Source: Cytophagales bacterium
GTDB lineage: Bacteria > Bacteroidota > Bacteroidia > Cytophagales > Cyclobacteriaceae
Length of the DNA stretch: 64,000 bases
Direction of reading: 5' to 3'
Assembly: GCA_017303805.1 (NCBI GenBank)
Contig: JAFLBQ010000008.1
Location: 124,001 to 188,000, forward strand
The position numbers and the translations under genes are program-made. Of the stretch, positions 6,600 to 15,590 are shown piece by piece. Numbering within the stretch: the stretch's first letter is position 1; the number at the start of each line of letters is the position of its first letter. The notes below the pieces were generated by a model. It saw only the letters and a list, made by a program, of their open reading frames with translations, searched no databases and was not told the DNA's origin.

Positions 6600-8096
6600 A
6601 TGGGTCTCGTAATCCGCCAAAGCATTTATACAACTATAATCTCCTATGCCGGGGCGGTTATTGGCTACCTCAACTTGTTGTACCTGTTTCCAAAATTTCT
6701 GGAACCCGAACAGGTGGGGTTGCTGCGCACCGTGCAGGATGCAGCCATTTTACTGGCGCCTTTTGCCACTTTTGGCTTAGCCCAAAGTATCTTCAGGTTT
6801 TACCCCCAACTAGTGAAAGATAAAAACACAGAGGCCGGGTTCATCAGCCTAATTGCCCTGTTGGCACTCGGTGGGTTCGTTATTTTCTTCGCGGTTTTCA
6901 AACTCTTTGAAACTACTATTCTCTCCTACTTTGAGGCAAACGCCCGGGCTATTATTGAATACGCGTCTGTGGTGGTATGGCTTACGTTGATTTTGTTACT
7001 CACCTCATTGCTGGAAGCCTACTCACGATCTTTGTTAAAACTCATTTTCCCCGCTCTGCTGCGCGAAGTGGTGGTACGCCTTTGCCTGGCGGCATTGGTT
7101 ATTCTGTACTACAAAGGATATTTTACCTACACTCAATTTGTAATCTATACCCTATTGGCATACACTTTTTGTTTGCTGTTGCTTATTGCCTATCTAAGTT
7201 ATCTTCAAAAGCTATCGTTTACTTTTAACTTGCGCACCTTGCCTGCGGGCAAGATTAACGCGCTTATTGTGTATAGTTCGTTAAGTTTTGCCGGTGCAGC
7301 CGGTATGATCTTAATTGGCAAAGTAGATAGCATGATGGTAGCCGGTATGCTGGGCCTGGCCGCCAATGCGGTTTACACCACTGCGTTTTACATGGCTACC
7401 ATTATAGAAATTCCTAAACGCGCCTTAAGCCAGGTGGCCATGCCGCTGATTGCACGGGCGTTTGAAAAGAATGATCTCACTGAAATTAAAACCATCTACG
7501 AAAAAACAGCCATCAATCAGTTTATAATTGGCGTTTTGTTACTAATAGGTGTTTACATTAACCTGGATAACATTTTTTCGCTGATGCCAAAACAAGAAGT
7601 TTATGAGGCTGGCAAATGGGTGGTAGTTATTGTTGGCGTTGGCAAACTTGCCGATATGTTGTTTGGCCCCAGCAGCGAAATTATAGTACTCTCTAAATAC
7701 TACGCATTTAATATTCTTTTGCTTACCGCATTAGCGGGTGTTGTTATCGTAAGTAACAATATGCTTATCCCGATTTACGGAATAAACGGAGCGGCCATGG
7801 GTTCGGCCTTAGCACTTATAACGTTCAACACGCTGAAATACTTTTTTATCTGGTATAAACTAAAAATACAACCATTTAATCGGGCAACCCTCAAAGTTTT
7901 GGGTGTTGCGTTGGTTACGGTTGGCCTCAACTTTCTGATTCCCAAATTTGAAATTTTACTACTCGATGTAGTGATTCGCTCCGGTGTGATTACAGGATTC
8001 TTTTCGTTACTGGTTTATTATACAAAGGCCTCGCCTGATGGAAATGCTTTCTTGTTGATGCAGTTGAGCCGAATAGGGCTTCGCTCGAAAGGTTAA
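6600..8096 (+). CDS. Polysaccharide flippase / oligosaccharide translocase (MOP superfamily)
   Basis: 498 residues and almost entirely hydrophobic, with about 14 predicted membrane spans as in Wzx-type flippases. The N-terminus SIYTTIISYAGAVIGYLNLL and the central LIGKVDSMMVAGMLGL stretch are typical of the polysaccharide biosynthesis family. It would move lipid-linked sugar units across the inner membrane. Neighbouring transferases, epimerase and methyltransferase fit, but no Wzy polymerase or chain-length regulator is in view, so the pathway is incomplete here. Its stop overlaps the stop of the convergent GT4 gene by four bases. Confidence 0.85.
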   Translation: MGLVIRQSIYTTIISYAGAVIGYLNLLYLFPKFLEPEQVGLLRTVQDAAILLAPFATFGLAQSIFRFYPQLVKDKNTEAGFISLIALLALGGFVIFFAVFKLFETTILSYFEANARAIIEYASVVVWLTLILLLTSLLEAYSRSLLKLIFPALLREVVVRLCLAALVILYYKGYFTYTQFVIYTLLAYTFCLLLLIAYLSYLQKLSFTFNLRTLPAGKINALIVYSSLSFAGAAGMILIGKVDSMMVAGMLGLAANAVYTTAFYMATIIEIPKRALSQVAMPLIARAFEKNDLTEIKTIYEKTAINQFIIGVLLLIGVYINLDNIFSLMPKQEVYEAGKWVVVIVGVGKLADMLFGPSSEIIVLSKYYAFNILLLTALAGVVIVSNNMLIPIYGINGAAMGSALALITFNTLKYFFIWYKLKIQPFNRATLKVLGVALVTVGLNFLIPKFEILLLDVVIRSGVITGFFSLLVYYTKASPDGNAFLLMQLSRIGLRSKG

Positions 8097-9391
8097 GGCA
8101 ATTGCTCCAGCAGTGTTACTAAACGCATTGTTAAGACCCTGCGCGAATATTCGGTTATCGTTTTCCTATCGGGCTTTGCACCTGCTTTCCAGTTTAAAAA
8201 ACTTTTCCACAGAGCAGTTTCGAGACCTTCCTGATCGCTGGCATCCACTACGCTACCAGCACCTGCCTCGGTCAGGAGCTTTGCCGAATCTCCATCGCTC
8301 GCCCCAACTCCAAGCACTTCGTTTCCTGAAGCCAGGTATTCAAAAAGTTTTCCGGGTATATTTCCTTTAGCATGGGCTGCATGCGCTAAAATCAATAACA
8401 ACAAATCGGTGGTTTCATACGTCTTCATTAATTCGTTGTGCGGAATGTGGCTCACAAAATTTACGCACGCTGCCAGTACCTCATCGTGGGCTACAAACTC
8501 CCTAAAGCTTGAGTTTACGGTGCCAATAAATTCCACCTTAGCTGCTTCCCGGAAGTCCGGTTTCTGCAAACACAGGTTTTTTATAGCCAACATAACAGGT
8601 CTTGGATCGCGCAATTCATCCACACCACCCATGTGCCGCACTGTGAAGGATGCTGTACGATGATGTTGAATGGATTTAAAATCGTCTTCATCAAATCCGT
8701 TCGAAATCAGTTCTGCACTTTTTGCTCCAAGGTGTTTAAATTGCTTTACGTAGTAAGGTGTTACGGTAAGTACACGATCAGCCTCGCGAAGTACAGATGC
8801 CTCCATTCTTTTGTGCTTGTTGCGGGCCCAACCGGAAACGTGGAGGGTGTCGAGTAAATCCCACTCGCTCCACGGATCGCGAAAATCGGCAACCCAGCGT
8901 AAGGCCTGATTTTTTCTTTTCAGGTTTCGGCCAATCAAATGCATGCTATGTGGTGGCCCTGTAGTAATTATTTTATCAATCTGGTTCCGCTGTACAAAGT
9001 CTGAAAGATATTCTACCGAAGGTTTTATCCAGAACCTGCGCGCATCGGGAATAAAAAAATTTGCCCGAATCCACATCCCGAATTTTTGAATAAACGTCTT
9101 TCTTCCAGTTGCCACTAAATCCATCGGCTGCATTTTTTTACCTGAGAAAAAAGAAGCAAGTCTTTGAAACAGTTGGTAAGGTTCCCAGATAGGAAATCGA
9201 ACCACTTCAACTTGTGCCGGTACATCATTCAGCAGCGACTTATCTTGAATAGAGAACGCTGGATTTTCAGGGGTAAACACAAAGGGCTCCCAACCAAACT
9301 GGGGTAAGTATTTTACAAATTTAAGCCAACGTTGCACACCACTCCCTCCGGAAGGTGGCCAATAGTAGGTGATGATGAGAACGCGCTTAGT
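8093..9391 (-). CDS. Family 4-like glycosyltransferase
   Basis: About 432 residues from the ATG giving MTKRVLIITYYWPPSGGSGVQRWL, the GT-B N-terminal start seen in Bacteroidota group 4 transferases. The C-terminal half contains LLLLILAHAAHAKGNIPGKLFEYLASG, matching the KLFEYLASG donor-site region with a conserved glutamate. A basic interior and no membrane span suggest a peripheral cytoplasmic enzyme. Acceptor and sugar are unknown. It follows miaA on the same strand after a 55-base gap that contains a heptamer array. Confidence 0.82.
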   Translation of the reverse strand, partial: TKRVLIITYYWPPSGGSGVQRWLKFVKYLPQFGWEPFVFTPENPAFSIQDKSLLNDVPAQVEVVRFPIWEPYQLFQRLASFFSGKKMQPMDLVATGRKTFIQKFGMWIRANFFIPDARRFWIKPSVEYLSDFVQRNQIDKIITTGPPHSMHLIGRNLKRKNQALRWVADFRDPWSEWDLLDTLHVSGWARNKHKRMEASVLREADRVLTVTPYYVKQFKHLGAKSAELISNGFDEDDFKSIQHHRTASFTVRHMGGVDELRDPRPVMLAIKNLCLQKPDFREAAKVEFIGTVNSSFREFVAHDEVLAACVNFVSHIPHNELMKTYETTDLLLLILAHAAHAKGNIPGKLFEYLASGNEVLGVGASDGDSAKLLTEAGAGSVVDASDQEGLETALWKSFLNWKAGAKPDRKTITEYSRRVLTMRLVTLLEQLP

Positions 9392-9403
9392 CATAAACAA
9401 AAG

Positions 9404-9431
9404 TAGGCAGTTGGTAGCAGGCAGCAGGCAC
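9404..9431. repeat. Heptamer tandem array
   Basis: Four units TAGGCAG, TTGGTAG, CAGGCAG and CAGGCAC, period 7, consensus Y(A/T)GG(C/T)A(G/C). They lie just upstream of the GT4 start codon and downstream of miaA, so they would be in the leader if the two genes are cotranscribed. Confidence 0.6.
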
Positions 9432-9446
9432 TCTTTCGGTAATTAA

Positions 9447-10340
9447 TTACTTCAAGTGAGCGAAAATTTCATTGTAGCTATTCGCGCTGAACCATTTGGT
9501 GTTAGTATCCTTCTTAAACCAAGTTAGCTGGCGCTTGGCATAATGCCGCGAGTTTTGCTTCAACAACCTGATAGCTTCGGCTTTGTCGTACAAGCCATCC
9601 ATAAATCCAAAAATTTCGCGGTAGCCCACGGTTTGCAATGCATTTAAATCCCGCAGCGGGTAAAATTTTTCAGCTTCAGCAAATAGCCCCGCAGCAAGCA
9701 TGGTATCCATACGCGTGTCTATGCGGGTATAAAGTTCTTCGCGCGCTAACTCCAGCCCAACTTTAACAACCTGAAACGGATGCTCCAGTTTTTTTTGCCT
9801 GCGCAATTCATGTACCGGTTTCTGCGAGGCCCGGTGCAATTCCAAAGCCCTGATTAACCGGTGTGGGTTCTGAATATCTACTACCTCAAAATAGGAAGGA
9901 TCTGCTTGCTTTACCTGTGCTTGCAACCAACTTAGACCATTCGCTTCATACTCTTTATTAATTTGCTCCCTTAAACCTTCTGGTACAGGCGGCATCGCAT
10001 CAAAACCTTCCAGCACGGCCCGTACATATAAACCAGAGCCTCCGCAAAGAATCAGGGTATCATACTTTTCAAACAATGAATTAATTAAGGTTAGCGCATC
10101 CTGGCCATAGGCACCAGCATCGTACGCCTGGTGCAGGGAATGCGAGTTTATGAAATGATGCGGAACCAGGTTCAATTCTTCCGCACTAGGTTTGGCCGTT
10201 CCAATTTCCAGTTCGCGGTAAATCTGGCGCGAGTCGGCCGAGATAATTTCAGTAGCACAGTGCTGCGCCAACCGAATGGCTAAGGCCGTTTTACCCACTG
10301 CCGTGGGGCCTACAATTACAATTAGTTTTTTGGCAGCCAC
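9447..10340 (-). CDS. miaA: tRNA dimethylallyltransferase
   Basis: MiaA adds a dimethylallyl group to A37 of tRNAs that read UNN codons. The P-loop GPTAVGKTA is followed by the substrate motif SADSRQIYRELEIGTAKPS. ILCGGSGLYVRAVLEGFD, ALELHR and the C-terminal QTVGYREI and RHYAKRQLTWFKKD elements are all present. I take the GTG at 10340, which puts the first beta strand at residue 6 as in relatives and gives about 297 residues. An ATG at 10385 would add 15 residues that do not look like the family. Confidence 0.92.
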   Translation of the reverse strand: MAAKKLIVIVGPTAVGKTALAIRLAQHCATEIISADSRQIYRELEIGTAKPSAEELNLVPHHFINSHSLHQAYDAGAYGQDALTLINSLFEKYDTLILCGGSGLYVRAVLEGFDAMPPVPEGLREQINKEYEANGLSWLQAQVKQADPSYFEVVDIQNPHRLIRALELHRASQKPVHELRRQKKLEHPFQVVKVGLELAREELYTRIDTRMDTMLAAGLFAEAEKFYPLRDLNALQTVGYREIFGFMDGLYDKAEAIRLLKQNSRHYAKRQLTWFKKDTNTKWFSANSYNEIFAHLK

Positions 10341-10466
10341 AAATTCTAAATATCCCGACAATATTAGCAACTGGCGGTGGCACATTCTACATTTTTTAGC
10401 TGATACCGGAGGTTAGGCACAATTCGGGTTAATGGTTATCTTGCGGACTAAAATTCGCCACTACGA

Positions 10467-10739
10467 ATGATTAAGTACACAAACCAATTTTTGACCAAGC
10501 TGGAAGATCTGATTGCCGAATCGGACTACATTCTACGCTACGAAAAAGGGAATTTCAAATCGGGCTACTGCCTGCTAAGAGAACAGAAAATCATGATTGT
10601 GAACAAGTTCTTTACAGTAGAAGGTAAAATTAACGCCTTGCTGGATATTCTGAGAAATCTGGAATTAGACCCGGCCCGGTTTACCGAAAAAAGTAAAAAA
10701 CTCTACGAAGAACTACATACAGTTGAAGTAAAGAGTTGA
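10467..10739 (+). CDS. Conserved small protein of unknown function
   Basis: 90 residues, acidic and lysine-rich, soluble, no signal peptide. The segment YILRYEKGNFKSGYCLLREQ followed by KIMIVNKFFTVEGKINALL has the look of a protein I have seen beside housekeeping genes across Bacteroidota, but I cannot name a function. It is divergent from miaA and 24 bases upstream of the Uma2 gene. Confidence 0.75.
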   Translation: MIKYTNQFLTKLEDLIAESDYILRYEKGNFKSGYCLLREQKIMIVNKFFTVEGKINALLDILRNLELDPARFTEKSKKLYEELHTVEVKS

Positions 10740-10752
10740 GAGCCAGATGAAG

Positions 10753-10760
10753 TATATTTG
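10753..10760 (+). promoter_or_regulatory. TAnnTTTG -7 element
   Basis: TATATTTG matches the Bacteroidota -7 consensus exactly and ends three bases before the preferred ATG of the Uma2 gene (10764). If used, the message would be leaderless or start inside the gene. No TTG lies at a standard distance upstream, so this could be a chance match. Confidence 0.3.
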
Positions 10761-10763
10761 ACT

Positions 10764-11294
10764 ATGCAAGAGGCAGTTCTACACCCACCCCGTACCCTAC
10801 TGGAAGTATTTAAAATGCTACCCGAGGGAACCTGCGCTGAAATAATTGATAATAGTCTTTATATGTCACCATCCCCGACTCTCGATCATCAGGATATATC
10901 CACAGGGCTTTCCAGTCAGATATACTTGTACGTTGTTAAAAAGAAGTTAGGCAAAGTATTCGGAGCCCCGTTGGATGTTTACCTTTCAAAAATAAATGTA
11001 TTCCAGCCTGATATTATTTTTGTTTCAAATCAGAATGAAGCAATCCTAAAAAAGGATGGTATTTATGGTGCCCCAGATCTTATAGTTGAAGTACTTTCTC
11101 CCGGCACAAAAAAATTAGACCTCACCAAGAAAAAAGATGCTTACGAAAAAGCGGGTGTAAAGGAATATTGGGTGGTTGATCCGGAAACACAAGAAGCCAT
11201 TGGCTTCCGCCTGCTAAAAGGCAAGTATCAGGAGTTTAAGCGCCAACAAAATAAAGTCAGTTTACTACTGCTTAAGCGCACCTTCAAGTTTTAA
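10764..11294 (+). CDS. Uma2-family (DUF820) PD-(D/E)XK nuclease-like protein
   Basis: 176 residues. The family core is visible: QPDIIFVSNQN, then PDLIVEVLSPGTKKLDLTKK, KKDAYEKAGVKEYWVVDPE. These supply the D...ExL residues of a restriction-endonuclease-like fold. The family is abundant in cyanobacteria and scattered in Bacteroidota; its biological role is not settled. I use ATG 10764; a TTG at 10758 would add two residues. It is followed after six bases by the MBL hydrolase gene, but a functional link is not evident. Confidence 0.82.
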   Translation: MQEAVLHPPRTLLEVFKMLPEGTCAEIIDNSLYMSPSPTLDHQDISTGLSSQIYLYVVKKKLGKVFGAPLDVYLSKINVFQPDIIFVSNQNEAILKKDGIYGAPDLIVEVLSPGTKKLDLTKKKDAYEKAGVKEYWVVDPETQEAIGFRLLKGKYQEFKRQQNKVSLLLLKRTFKF

Positions 11295-11300
11295 CTGCTT

Positions 11301-12062
11301 TTGAAAATCACATTTCTCGGCACCGGAACTTCACAAGGCGTACCCGTAATCGGGTGCCCGTGCAAAGTATGCCAGTCGATGGATTACCGCGACAAGCGCC
11401 TGCGTTCTTCCATCCACCTGCAGATAGATGATTTTAGTTTGGTGGTTGACACCGGGCCAGACTTTCGGCAGCAAATGCTGCGCGAGCGCATTAACCGGTT
11501 AGATGCCGTTGTGTTTACGCACAGCCACAAAGACCATATTGCCGGGCTGGACGATGTGCGGGCCTACAACTACATTCAGCAAACCGACATGCCGGTTTAT
11601 GGCAATGCACAGGTGCTTGCGCAGCTGAAATCCGAATTCTATTACGCATTCGAAAAAAACAAGTACCCCGGCATACCGCAACTTAGGTTGAACGAAATTA
11701 CCGATGCGCCTTTCGCGATTGGAGCCATACACATTACACCGCTACCAGTTTTGCATTACCAACTGCCCGTGCTGGGTTTCCGGATCAATAACTTCAGCTA
11801 CATCACCGATGCCAATCACATTCCTGATTCTACCCTCGCCCTTTTAAAAGGCACCCATACACTGGTGCTAAATGCCTTGCAACGCGAAAAACATCTTTCG
11901 CATTTCAACCTCGAAGAAGCGCTGGCTATGGCCGCCCGCATCGGTGCGGAGCAAACGTATTTTATTCATATCAGTCACAAACTGGGTCGCCACAAAATGG
12001 TAGAACGCGAGTTGCCAAAATCAGTAGCTTTGGCTTACGATGGCCTGACTATCGATGTTTAA
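11301..12062 (+). CDS. MBL-fold metallo-hydrolase (PhnP-like)
   Basis: 253 residues with the metallo-beta-lactamase signature THSHKDHIAGLDD (about 73-85) and later histidines in LPVLHYQLP, TDANHIPD and THTLVLNAL. The N-terminus FLGTGTSQGVPVIGCPCKVCQS carries the CxCxxC structural zinc motif found in PhnP-like phosphodiesterases. In Bacteroidota these act on small cyclic phosphates or similar esters; the exact substrate is not known. The start is a TTG at 11301. It lies tightly between the Uma2 gene and the rqcH-like gene, with a 3-base gap to the latter. Confidence 0.85.
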   Translation: MKITFLGTGTSQGVPVIGCPCKVCQSMDYRDKRLRSSIHLQIDDFSLVVDTGPDFRQQMLRERINRLDAVVFTHSHKDHIAGLDDVRAYNYIQQTDMPVYGNAQVLAQLKSEFYYAFEKNKYPGIPQLRLNEITDAPFAIGAIHITPLPVLHYQLPVLGFRINNFSYITDANHIPDSTLALLKGTHTLVLNALQREKHLSHFNLEEALAMAARIGAEQTYFIHISHKLGRHKMVERELPKSVALAYDGLTIDV

Positions 12063-12065
12063 TAC

Positions 12066-13592
12066 GTGCACAACAACTATTACTTTCTTAAACAACTCAG
12101 CAAGTATTTGCAACAGAAGCTTGCCGGCTTTCAGGTGGTTGCTTGCTTTAGTCAAAATAAGGATGAACTGATTTTAGAATTCAACAACTCGCACGAGTCA
12201 TTTTTTATAAAGGCCAGCCTGCAACCCGACTTTTGTTGCCTTTCTTTTCCTGGTCAATTTAGCCGCGCACGTAAAAACAGTGTAGATCTTTTTCCAGCAA
12301 TAATTCTGAAAAAAATTGTTCAGGTTCACCAATTTGAAAACGAACGATGTTTCAGTATTGAACTAGAGCAGGATTATACGTTGCTCTTTAAGATGCACGG
12401 CAACCGGGCTAATCTTATTCTATTCCAAAATAGTAATGCCATCGACCTCTTTCGCAGTCACCAGAAAACAGATTTAGCTATTTTGCTGCCCGGTCTTAAC
12501 CGCAAAATCGATTTTAGTGAACAGGCTTTTCAAACTCACAGCACCAAGCTGCAGCAATACTATTTTACCTTTGGTAAACTGGTGTGGGATTATTGGGAAA
12601 CACAAACTCAAAATCTGCCAAAGCCAGACTTGTGGCCCGAGTTTCAAAAGCTGCTCCATGCATTGGAAAGCCCCCGGTATTTTATACTTGAAAAATCTGG
12701 CAAACTTTATTTATCGCTGCTGGCAACCGGAACAATTGTGCAACAGTTTGATAACCCGGCTGAAGCCATCGATGCATTTTTTATACAGTATGTATCGCAG
12801 CAGGCTTTTGCTACGCAAAAGAACAAACAACTGAAAGCATTACACGATCAGATAAAAGCTGGTGAAAACTACCTTCAGAAAAACGTACAGAAATTAACAG
12901 AACTACAACACGATACGCACTACCAGCTTTGGGGCGATTTGCTGATGGCCAACCTTCATAACCTTTCCATCGGACTCAAAGAGGTTACGTTAGCCAGCTT
13001 TTACGATAACCAATCGGTTGCAATAAAACTGAAACCCGATCTTACACCACAAAAAAATGCTGAAGTATTTTACCGCAAGGCTAAAAACCAGCAAATCGAA
13101 ATCAGTCAATTACAAAAGGCCATCAATACCAAAACGGTAGAATTAGAAAAGCTAAATCAGAAGTTAGCAGAAATAACAACTGCCACCGATCTAAAACAAC
13201 TGCGGCAGTCAGAACCTCAGCCTGCCAAACAAAAAAATATCCTTCCCTATCACGAGTTTGAGCACAAGGGTTTCCGTATCTGGGTGGGGCGTAATGCCGA
13301 AGCCAACGATGAACTTACGTTGAAGCTTGCTTACAAAGAAGATTTGTGGTTACATGCCAAAGATGTGGCCGGATCGCATGTAATTATAAAACACCAGGCG
13401 GGCAAACCATTTCCAAAAGATGTTATCGAACGGGCAGCGCAGTTGGCAGCGTACAACTCCAAACGAAAAACCGAAACACTTTGCCCGGTAAGCGTAACAC
13501 CTAAAAAATTTGTGCGCAAGCGCAAAGGCGATCCCGCTGGTGCGGTAGTGGTTGAGAAGGAACAGGTAATTATGGTAGAGCCGAAGCTTTGA
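12066..13592 (+). CDS. NFACT-domain protein, RqcH-like ribosome rescue factor
   Basis: 508 residues from a GTG. It has an N-terminal NFACT-N-like domain, a central coiled coil (about 340-385, rich in K/E/Q) and a C-terminal NFACT-R (DUF814) domain. The latter shows FRIWVGRNAEANDELTLK, DLWLHAKDVAGSHVIIK and AAQLAAYNSKRK. In other bacteria RqcH binds stalled 50S subunits and adds alanine tails to nascent chains. It could equally be named a fibronectin-binding-family protein, but there is no signal peptide, so an intracellular role is favoured. Confidence 0.85.
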   Translation: MHNNYYFLKQLSKYLQQKLAGFQVVACFSQNKDELILEFNNSHESFFIKASLQPDFCCLSFPGQFSRARKNSVDLFPAIILKKIVQVHQFENERCFSIELEQDYTLLFKMHGNRANLILFQNSNAIDLFRSHQKTDLAILLPGLNRKIDFSEQAFQTHSTKLQQYYFTFGKLVWDYWETQTQNLPKPDLWPEFQKLLHALESPRYFILEKSGKLYLSLLATGTIVQQFDNPAEAIDAFFIQYVSQQAFATQKNKQLKALHDQIKAGENYLQKNVQKLTELQHDTHYQLWGDLLMANLHNLSIGLKEVTLASFYDNQSVAIKLKPDLTPQKNAEVFYRKAKNQQIEISQLQKAINTKTVELEKLNQKLAEITTATDLKQLRQSEPQPAKQKNILPYHEFEHKGFRIWVGRNAEANDELTLKLAYKEDLWLHAKDVAGSHVIIKHQAGKPFPKDVIERAAQLAAYNSKRKTETLCPVSVTPKKFVRKRKGDPAGAVVVEKEQVIMVEPKL

Positions 13593-13604
13593 TTGATTCA
13601 AAAA

Positions 13605-13676
13605 TCCATAATTTCGAATTTAAGATTTCAAACTAAAGAGCAAATCAAAAGTGAATCTTAAATCCGAAACTTAAAT
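13605..13676. repeat. Heptamer arrays forming an imperfect hairpin between convergent genes
   Basis: Units TCCATAA, TTTCGAA, TTTAAGA and TTTCAAA (13605-13632) are followed, after less regular sequence, by TCTTAAA, TCCGAAA and CTTAAAT (13656-13676). Bases 13612-13627 pair with 13654-13669 with one mismatch in 16. The heptamers thus also build a stem with a 26-base loop, which may serve as a bidirectional terminator for the rqcH-like gene and pyk. Confidence 0.5.
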
Positions 13677-13678
13677 CC

Positions 13679-15106
13679 TTAACTCACCACATGCACTTTA
13701 ATCATATTAGAACGGCCGCGTTCCTGTATGGGCATGCTGGCTAAAATGATGAAGATATCACCGGATTGCACGTGGCCATCGCGCTTCAGAATTTTTTCCA
13801 CATCGGCTATCGTTTCGTCCGTGCTGCTGGCCTTGTCGTAGTGATAGGCCCGCGTAGCCCACACCAGGTTCATCGTGTTGAGTATGGTATCGTTGCTGGT
13901 AAACGCAAAAATATTGGCGTTGGGCCGGTGCGAAGATGCCTTAATCGCTGCATAGCCCAGTTGCGTCATCCCCACAATTGCTTTGGCATTTACATCCTTT
14001 GCCAGTTTACACGCGGTTAGAATTAAGCTGTCATTAAAATAGTTTTGCGAGTTCGCATCAATATCGCGATAGCGGTAATAAATATTTCCCTGCTTTTCTA
14101 CCGAGCCAATGGTGCGCACCATACTGCGAATTACTTCGATGGGATATTTGCCGGCAGCCGTTTCTGCCGAAAGCATAAGTGCATCGGCACCATCCATTAC
14201 TGCATTGGCTACATCATTGGTTTCGGCCCGGGTAGGGCGCGGGTTTTCAATCATGCTCTCCATCATTTGGGTGGCCACAATTACAGGCTTGGATGCCTGG
14301 TTGCATTTGGCTACCAACATCTTTTGCACCATGGGCACTTCCTCCATCCAGATTTCAACCCCTAAATCACCGCGCGCAACCATTACAGCATCGGTAGCGG
14401 CAATTACTTCGTCAATATTTTCAAGTGCCTCGGGCTTTTCAATTTTTGCTACAATGCGTGTAGTGCTTTTGTGTTCATTAATAATGGCCCGCAGTGTTTC
14501 AATGTCTTTGGCCTTGCGCACAAATGAGAGCGCCACCCAATCTACCTTATTCTTCAAACCAAACTTTAGGTCTTCCAAATCTTTTTCGGTAAGCGAGGGT
14601 GCCGATACTTTAGTAAAGGGCAGGTTAATGCCTTTGCGGGATTTTAAAGGGCCGCCATAAATAACAGTACACACTACTTCAATGCCGCGCACATCTTTTA
14701 CCCGAAGTTCAATTTTGCCATCGTCAATCAAAATCATGTCGCCCACCTGCACATCGTTGGGCAAGCCTTCGTACGAAGTGCTTACCAGGCTCTTGTTGCC
14801 CAGCACTTCTTTGGTGGTAATAGTAATAGTGTCTCCGGCTTTTATCTCCGTGCCGGGCTCCATTTCGTTTACTCTTATTTTGGGGCCTTGCAGATCTTGC
14901 AAAATGGCAATGTGCGTACCCAATTCATCGTTAATCTCGCGAATGAAGTTTACTACCTTCTGGTGGTCTTCGTGTTTGCCGTGTGAAAAGTTAAGCCGAA
15001 ACACATCCACCCCTTCGCGGGCCAGCGCCTTTAACATGTCTTTATTATTAGAGGCCGGGCCAATAGTGGCTACAATTTTGGTTTTGTTGTACGAGATGCG
15101 TTCCAT
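13679..15106 (-). CDS. pyk: Pyruvate kinase
   Basis: Last step of glycolysis, PEP plus ADP to pyruvate plus ATP. 475 residues, normal for the short bacterial form. The barrel start NKTKIVATIGPAS, LRLNFSH-type VFRLNFSHG, the active-site LSFVRKAKDIETL and IVAKIEKPEALENID, MVARGDLGVE, and the signature TRAETNDVANAVMDGADALMLSAE region are intact. It is followed upstream by an IPExxxVDY gene on the same strand, an arrangement known from other Bacteroidota. Confidence 0.97.
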   Translation of the reverse strand: MERISYNKTKIVATIGPASNNKDMLKALAREGVDVFRLNFSHGKHEDHQKVVNFIREINDELGTHIAILQDLQGPKIRVNEMEPGTEIKAGDTITITTKEVLGNKSLVSTSYEGLPNDVQVGDMILIDDGKIELRVKDVRGIEVVCTVIYGGPLKSRKGINLPFTKVSAPSLTEKDLEDLKFGLKNKVDWVALSFVRKAKDIETLRAIINEHKSTTRIVAKIEKPEALENIDEVIAATDAVMVARGDLGVEIWMEEVPMVQKMLVAKCNQASKPVIVATQMMESMIENPRPTRAETNDVANAVMDGADALMLSAETAAGKYPIEVIRSMVRTIGSVEKQGNIYYRYRDIDANSQNYFNDSLILTACKLAKDVNAKAIVGMTQLGYAAIKASSHRPNANIFAFTSNDTILNTMNLVWATRAYHYDKASSTDETIADVEKILKRDGHVQSGDIFIILASMPIQERGRSNMIKVHVVS

Positions 15107-15126
15107 GCAATGGGGTTAGATAAAAA

Positions 15127-15558
15127 TTAAAAAATGAAGTTTTCCTTCGATTTTAAAGCTGCCAAAGGTATAAAAGCAGCCAATTCGATGGAAGGAATAT
15201 TTTTCAAGAGTTCCTGCAAACGTTTGCTGGACATGTGCGCTTCGCCCTTCGAGTACAGGATATAATCGTAGTGCCCGAACTCAGGCACCAACCGCTCACG
15301 TAGTAGTTCAGCCTCCTGGGGCTTGTTGCGAAACAGTTTCAACACATTTACCTCATTTTCAACAACAAACTGGGCAAAGGTTGCCCATACCCGCTCTTTT
15401 AGCTGCACTACCAGGTCGGGCTGGCGCACCAGCCTTAAGCCGGCAGCCTGGTTAAGTTCCCACGCAAGCTTATACCCTTTGGCTGTTGAAATTATTCCGG
15501 TGAGCTCAAAATCAAAGGTATATTCAACGTCCAGCCGCTTTTTCTTCAATTTTGCCAT
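15127..15558 (-). CDS. IPExxxVDY family protein
   Basis: 143 residues, small and basic at the N-terminus, soluble. The family name motif appears in degenerate form as VPEFGHYDYIL (about residues 89-99). Function is unknown, but its place between pyk and divergent acpP-fabF-rnc is conserved in the phylum and is the best support for the call. It is 20 bases upstream of pyk and probably cotranscribed. Confidence 0.8.
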   Translation of the reverse strand: MAKLKKKRLDVEYTFDFELTGIISTAKGYKLAWELNQAAGLRLVRQPDLVVQLKERVWATFAQFVVENEVNVLKLFRNKPQEAELLRERLVPEFGHYDYILYSKGEAHMSSKRLQELLKNIPSIELAAFIPLAALKSKENFIF

Positions 15559-15590
15559 TTATTAGGCTTGTTTCCGTACACGTTTTAAAG

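Noticed and set aside
10764-11294. Uma2 gene as a mark of a transposon or restriction system
   Set aside because: The family has a nuclease-like fold but no methyltransferase, transposase or terminal repeats are nearby.
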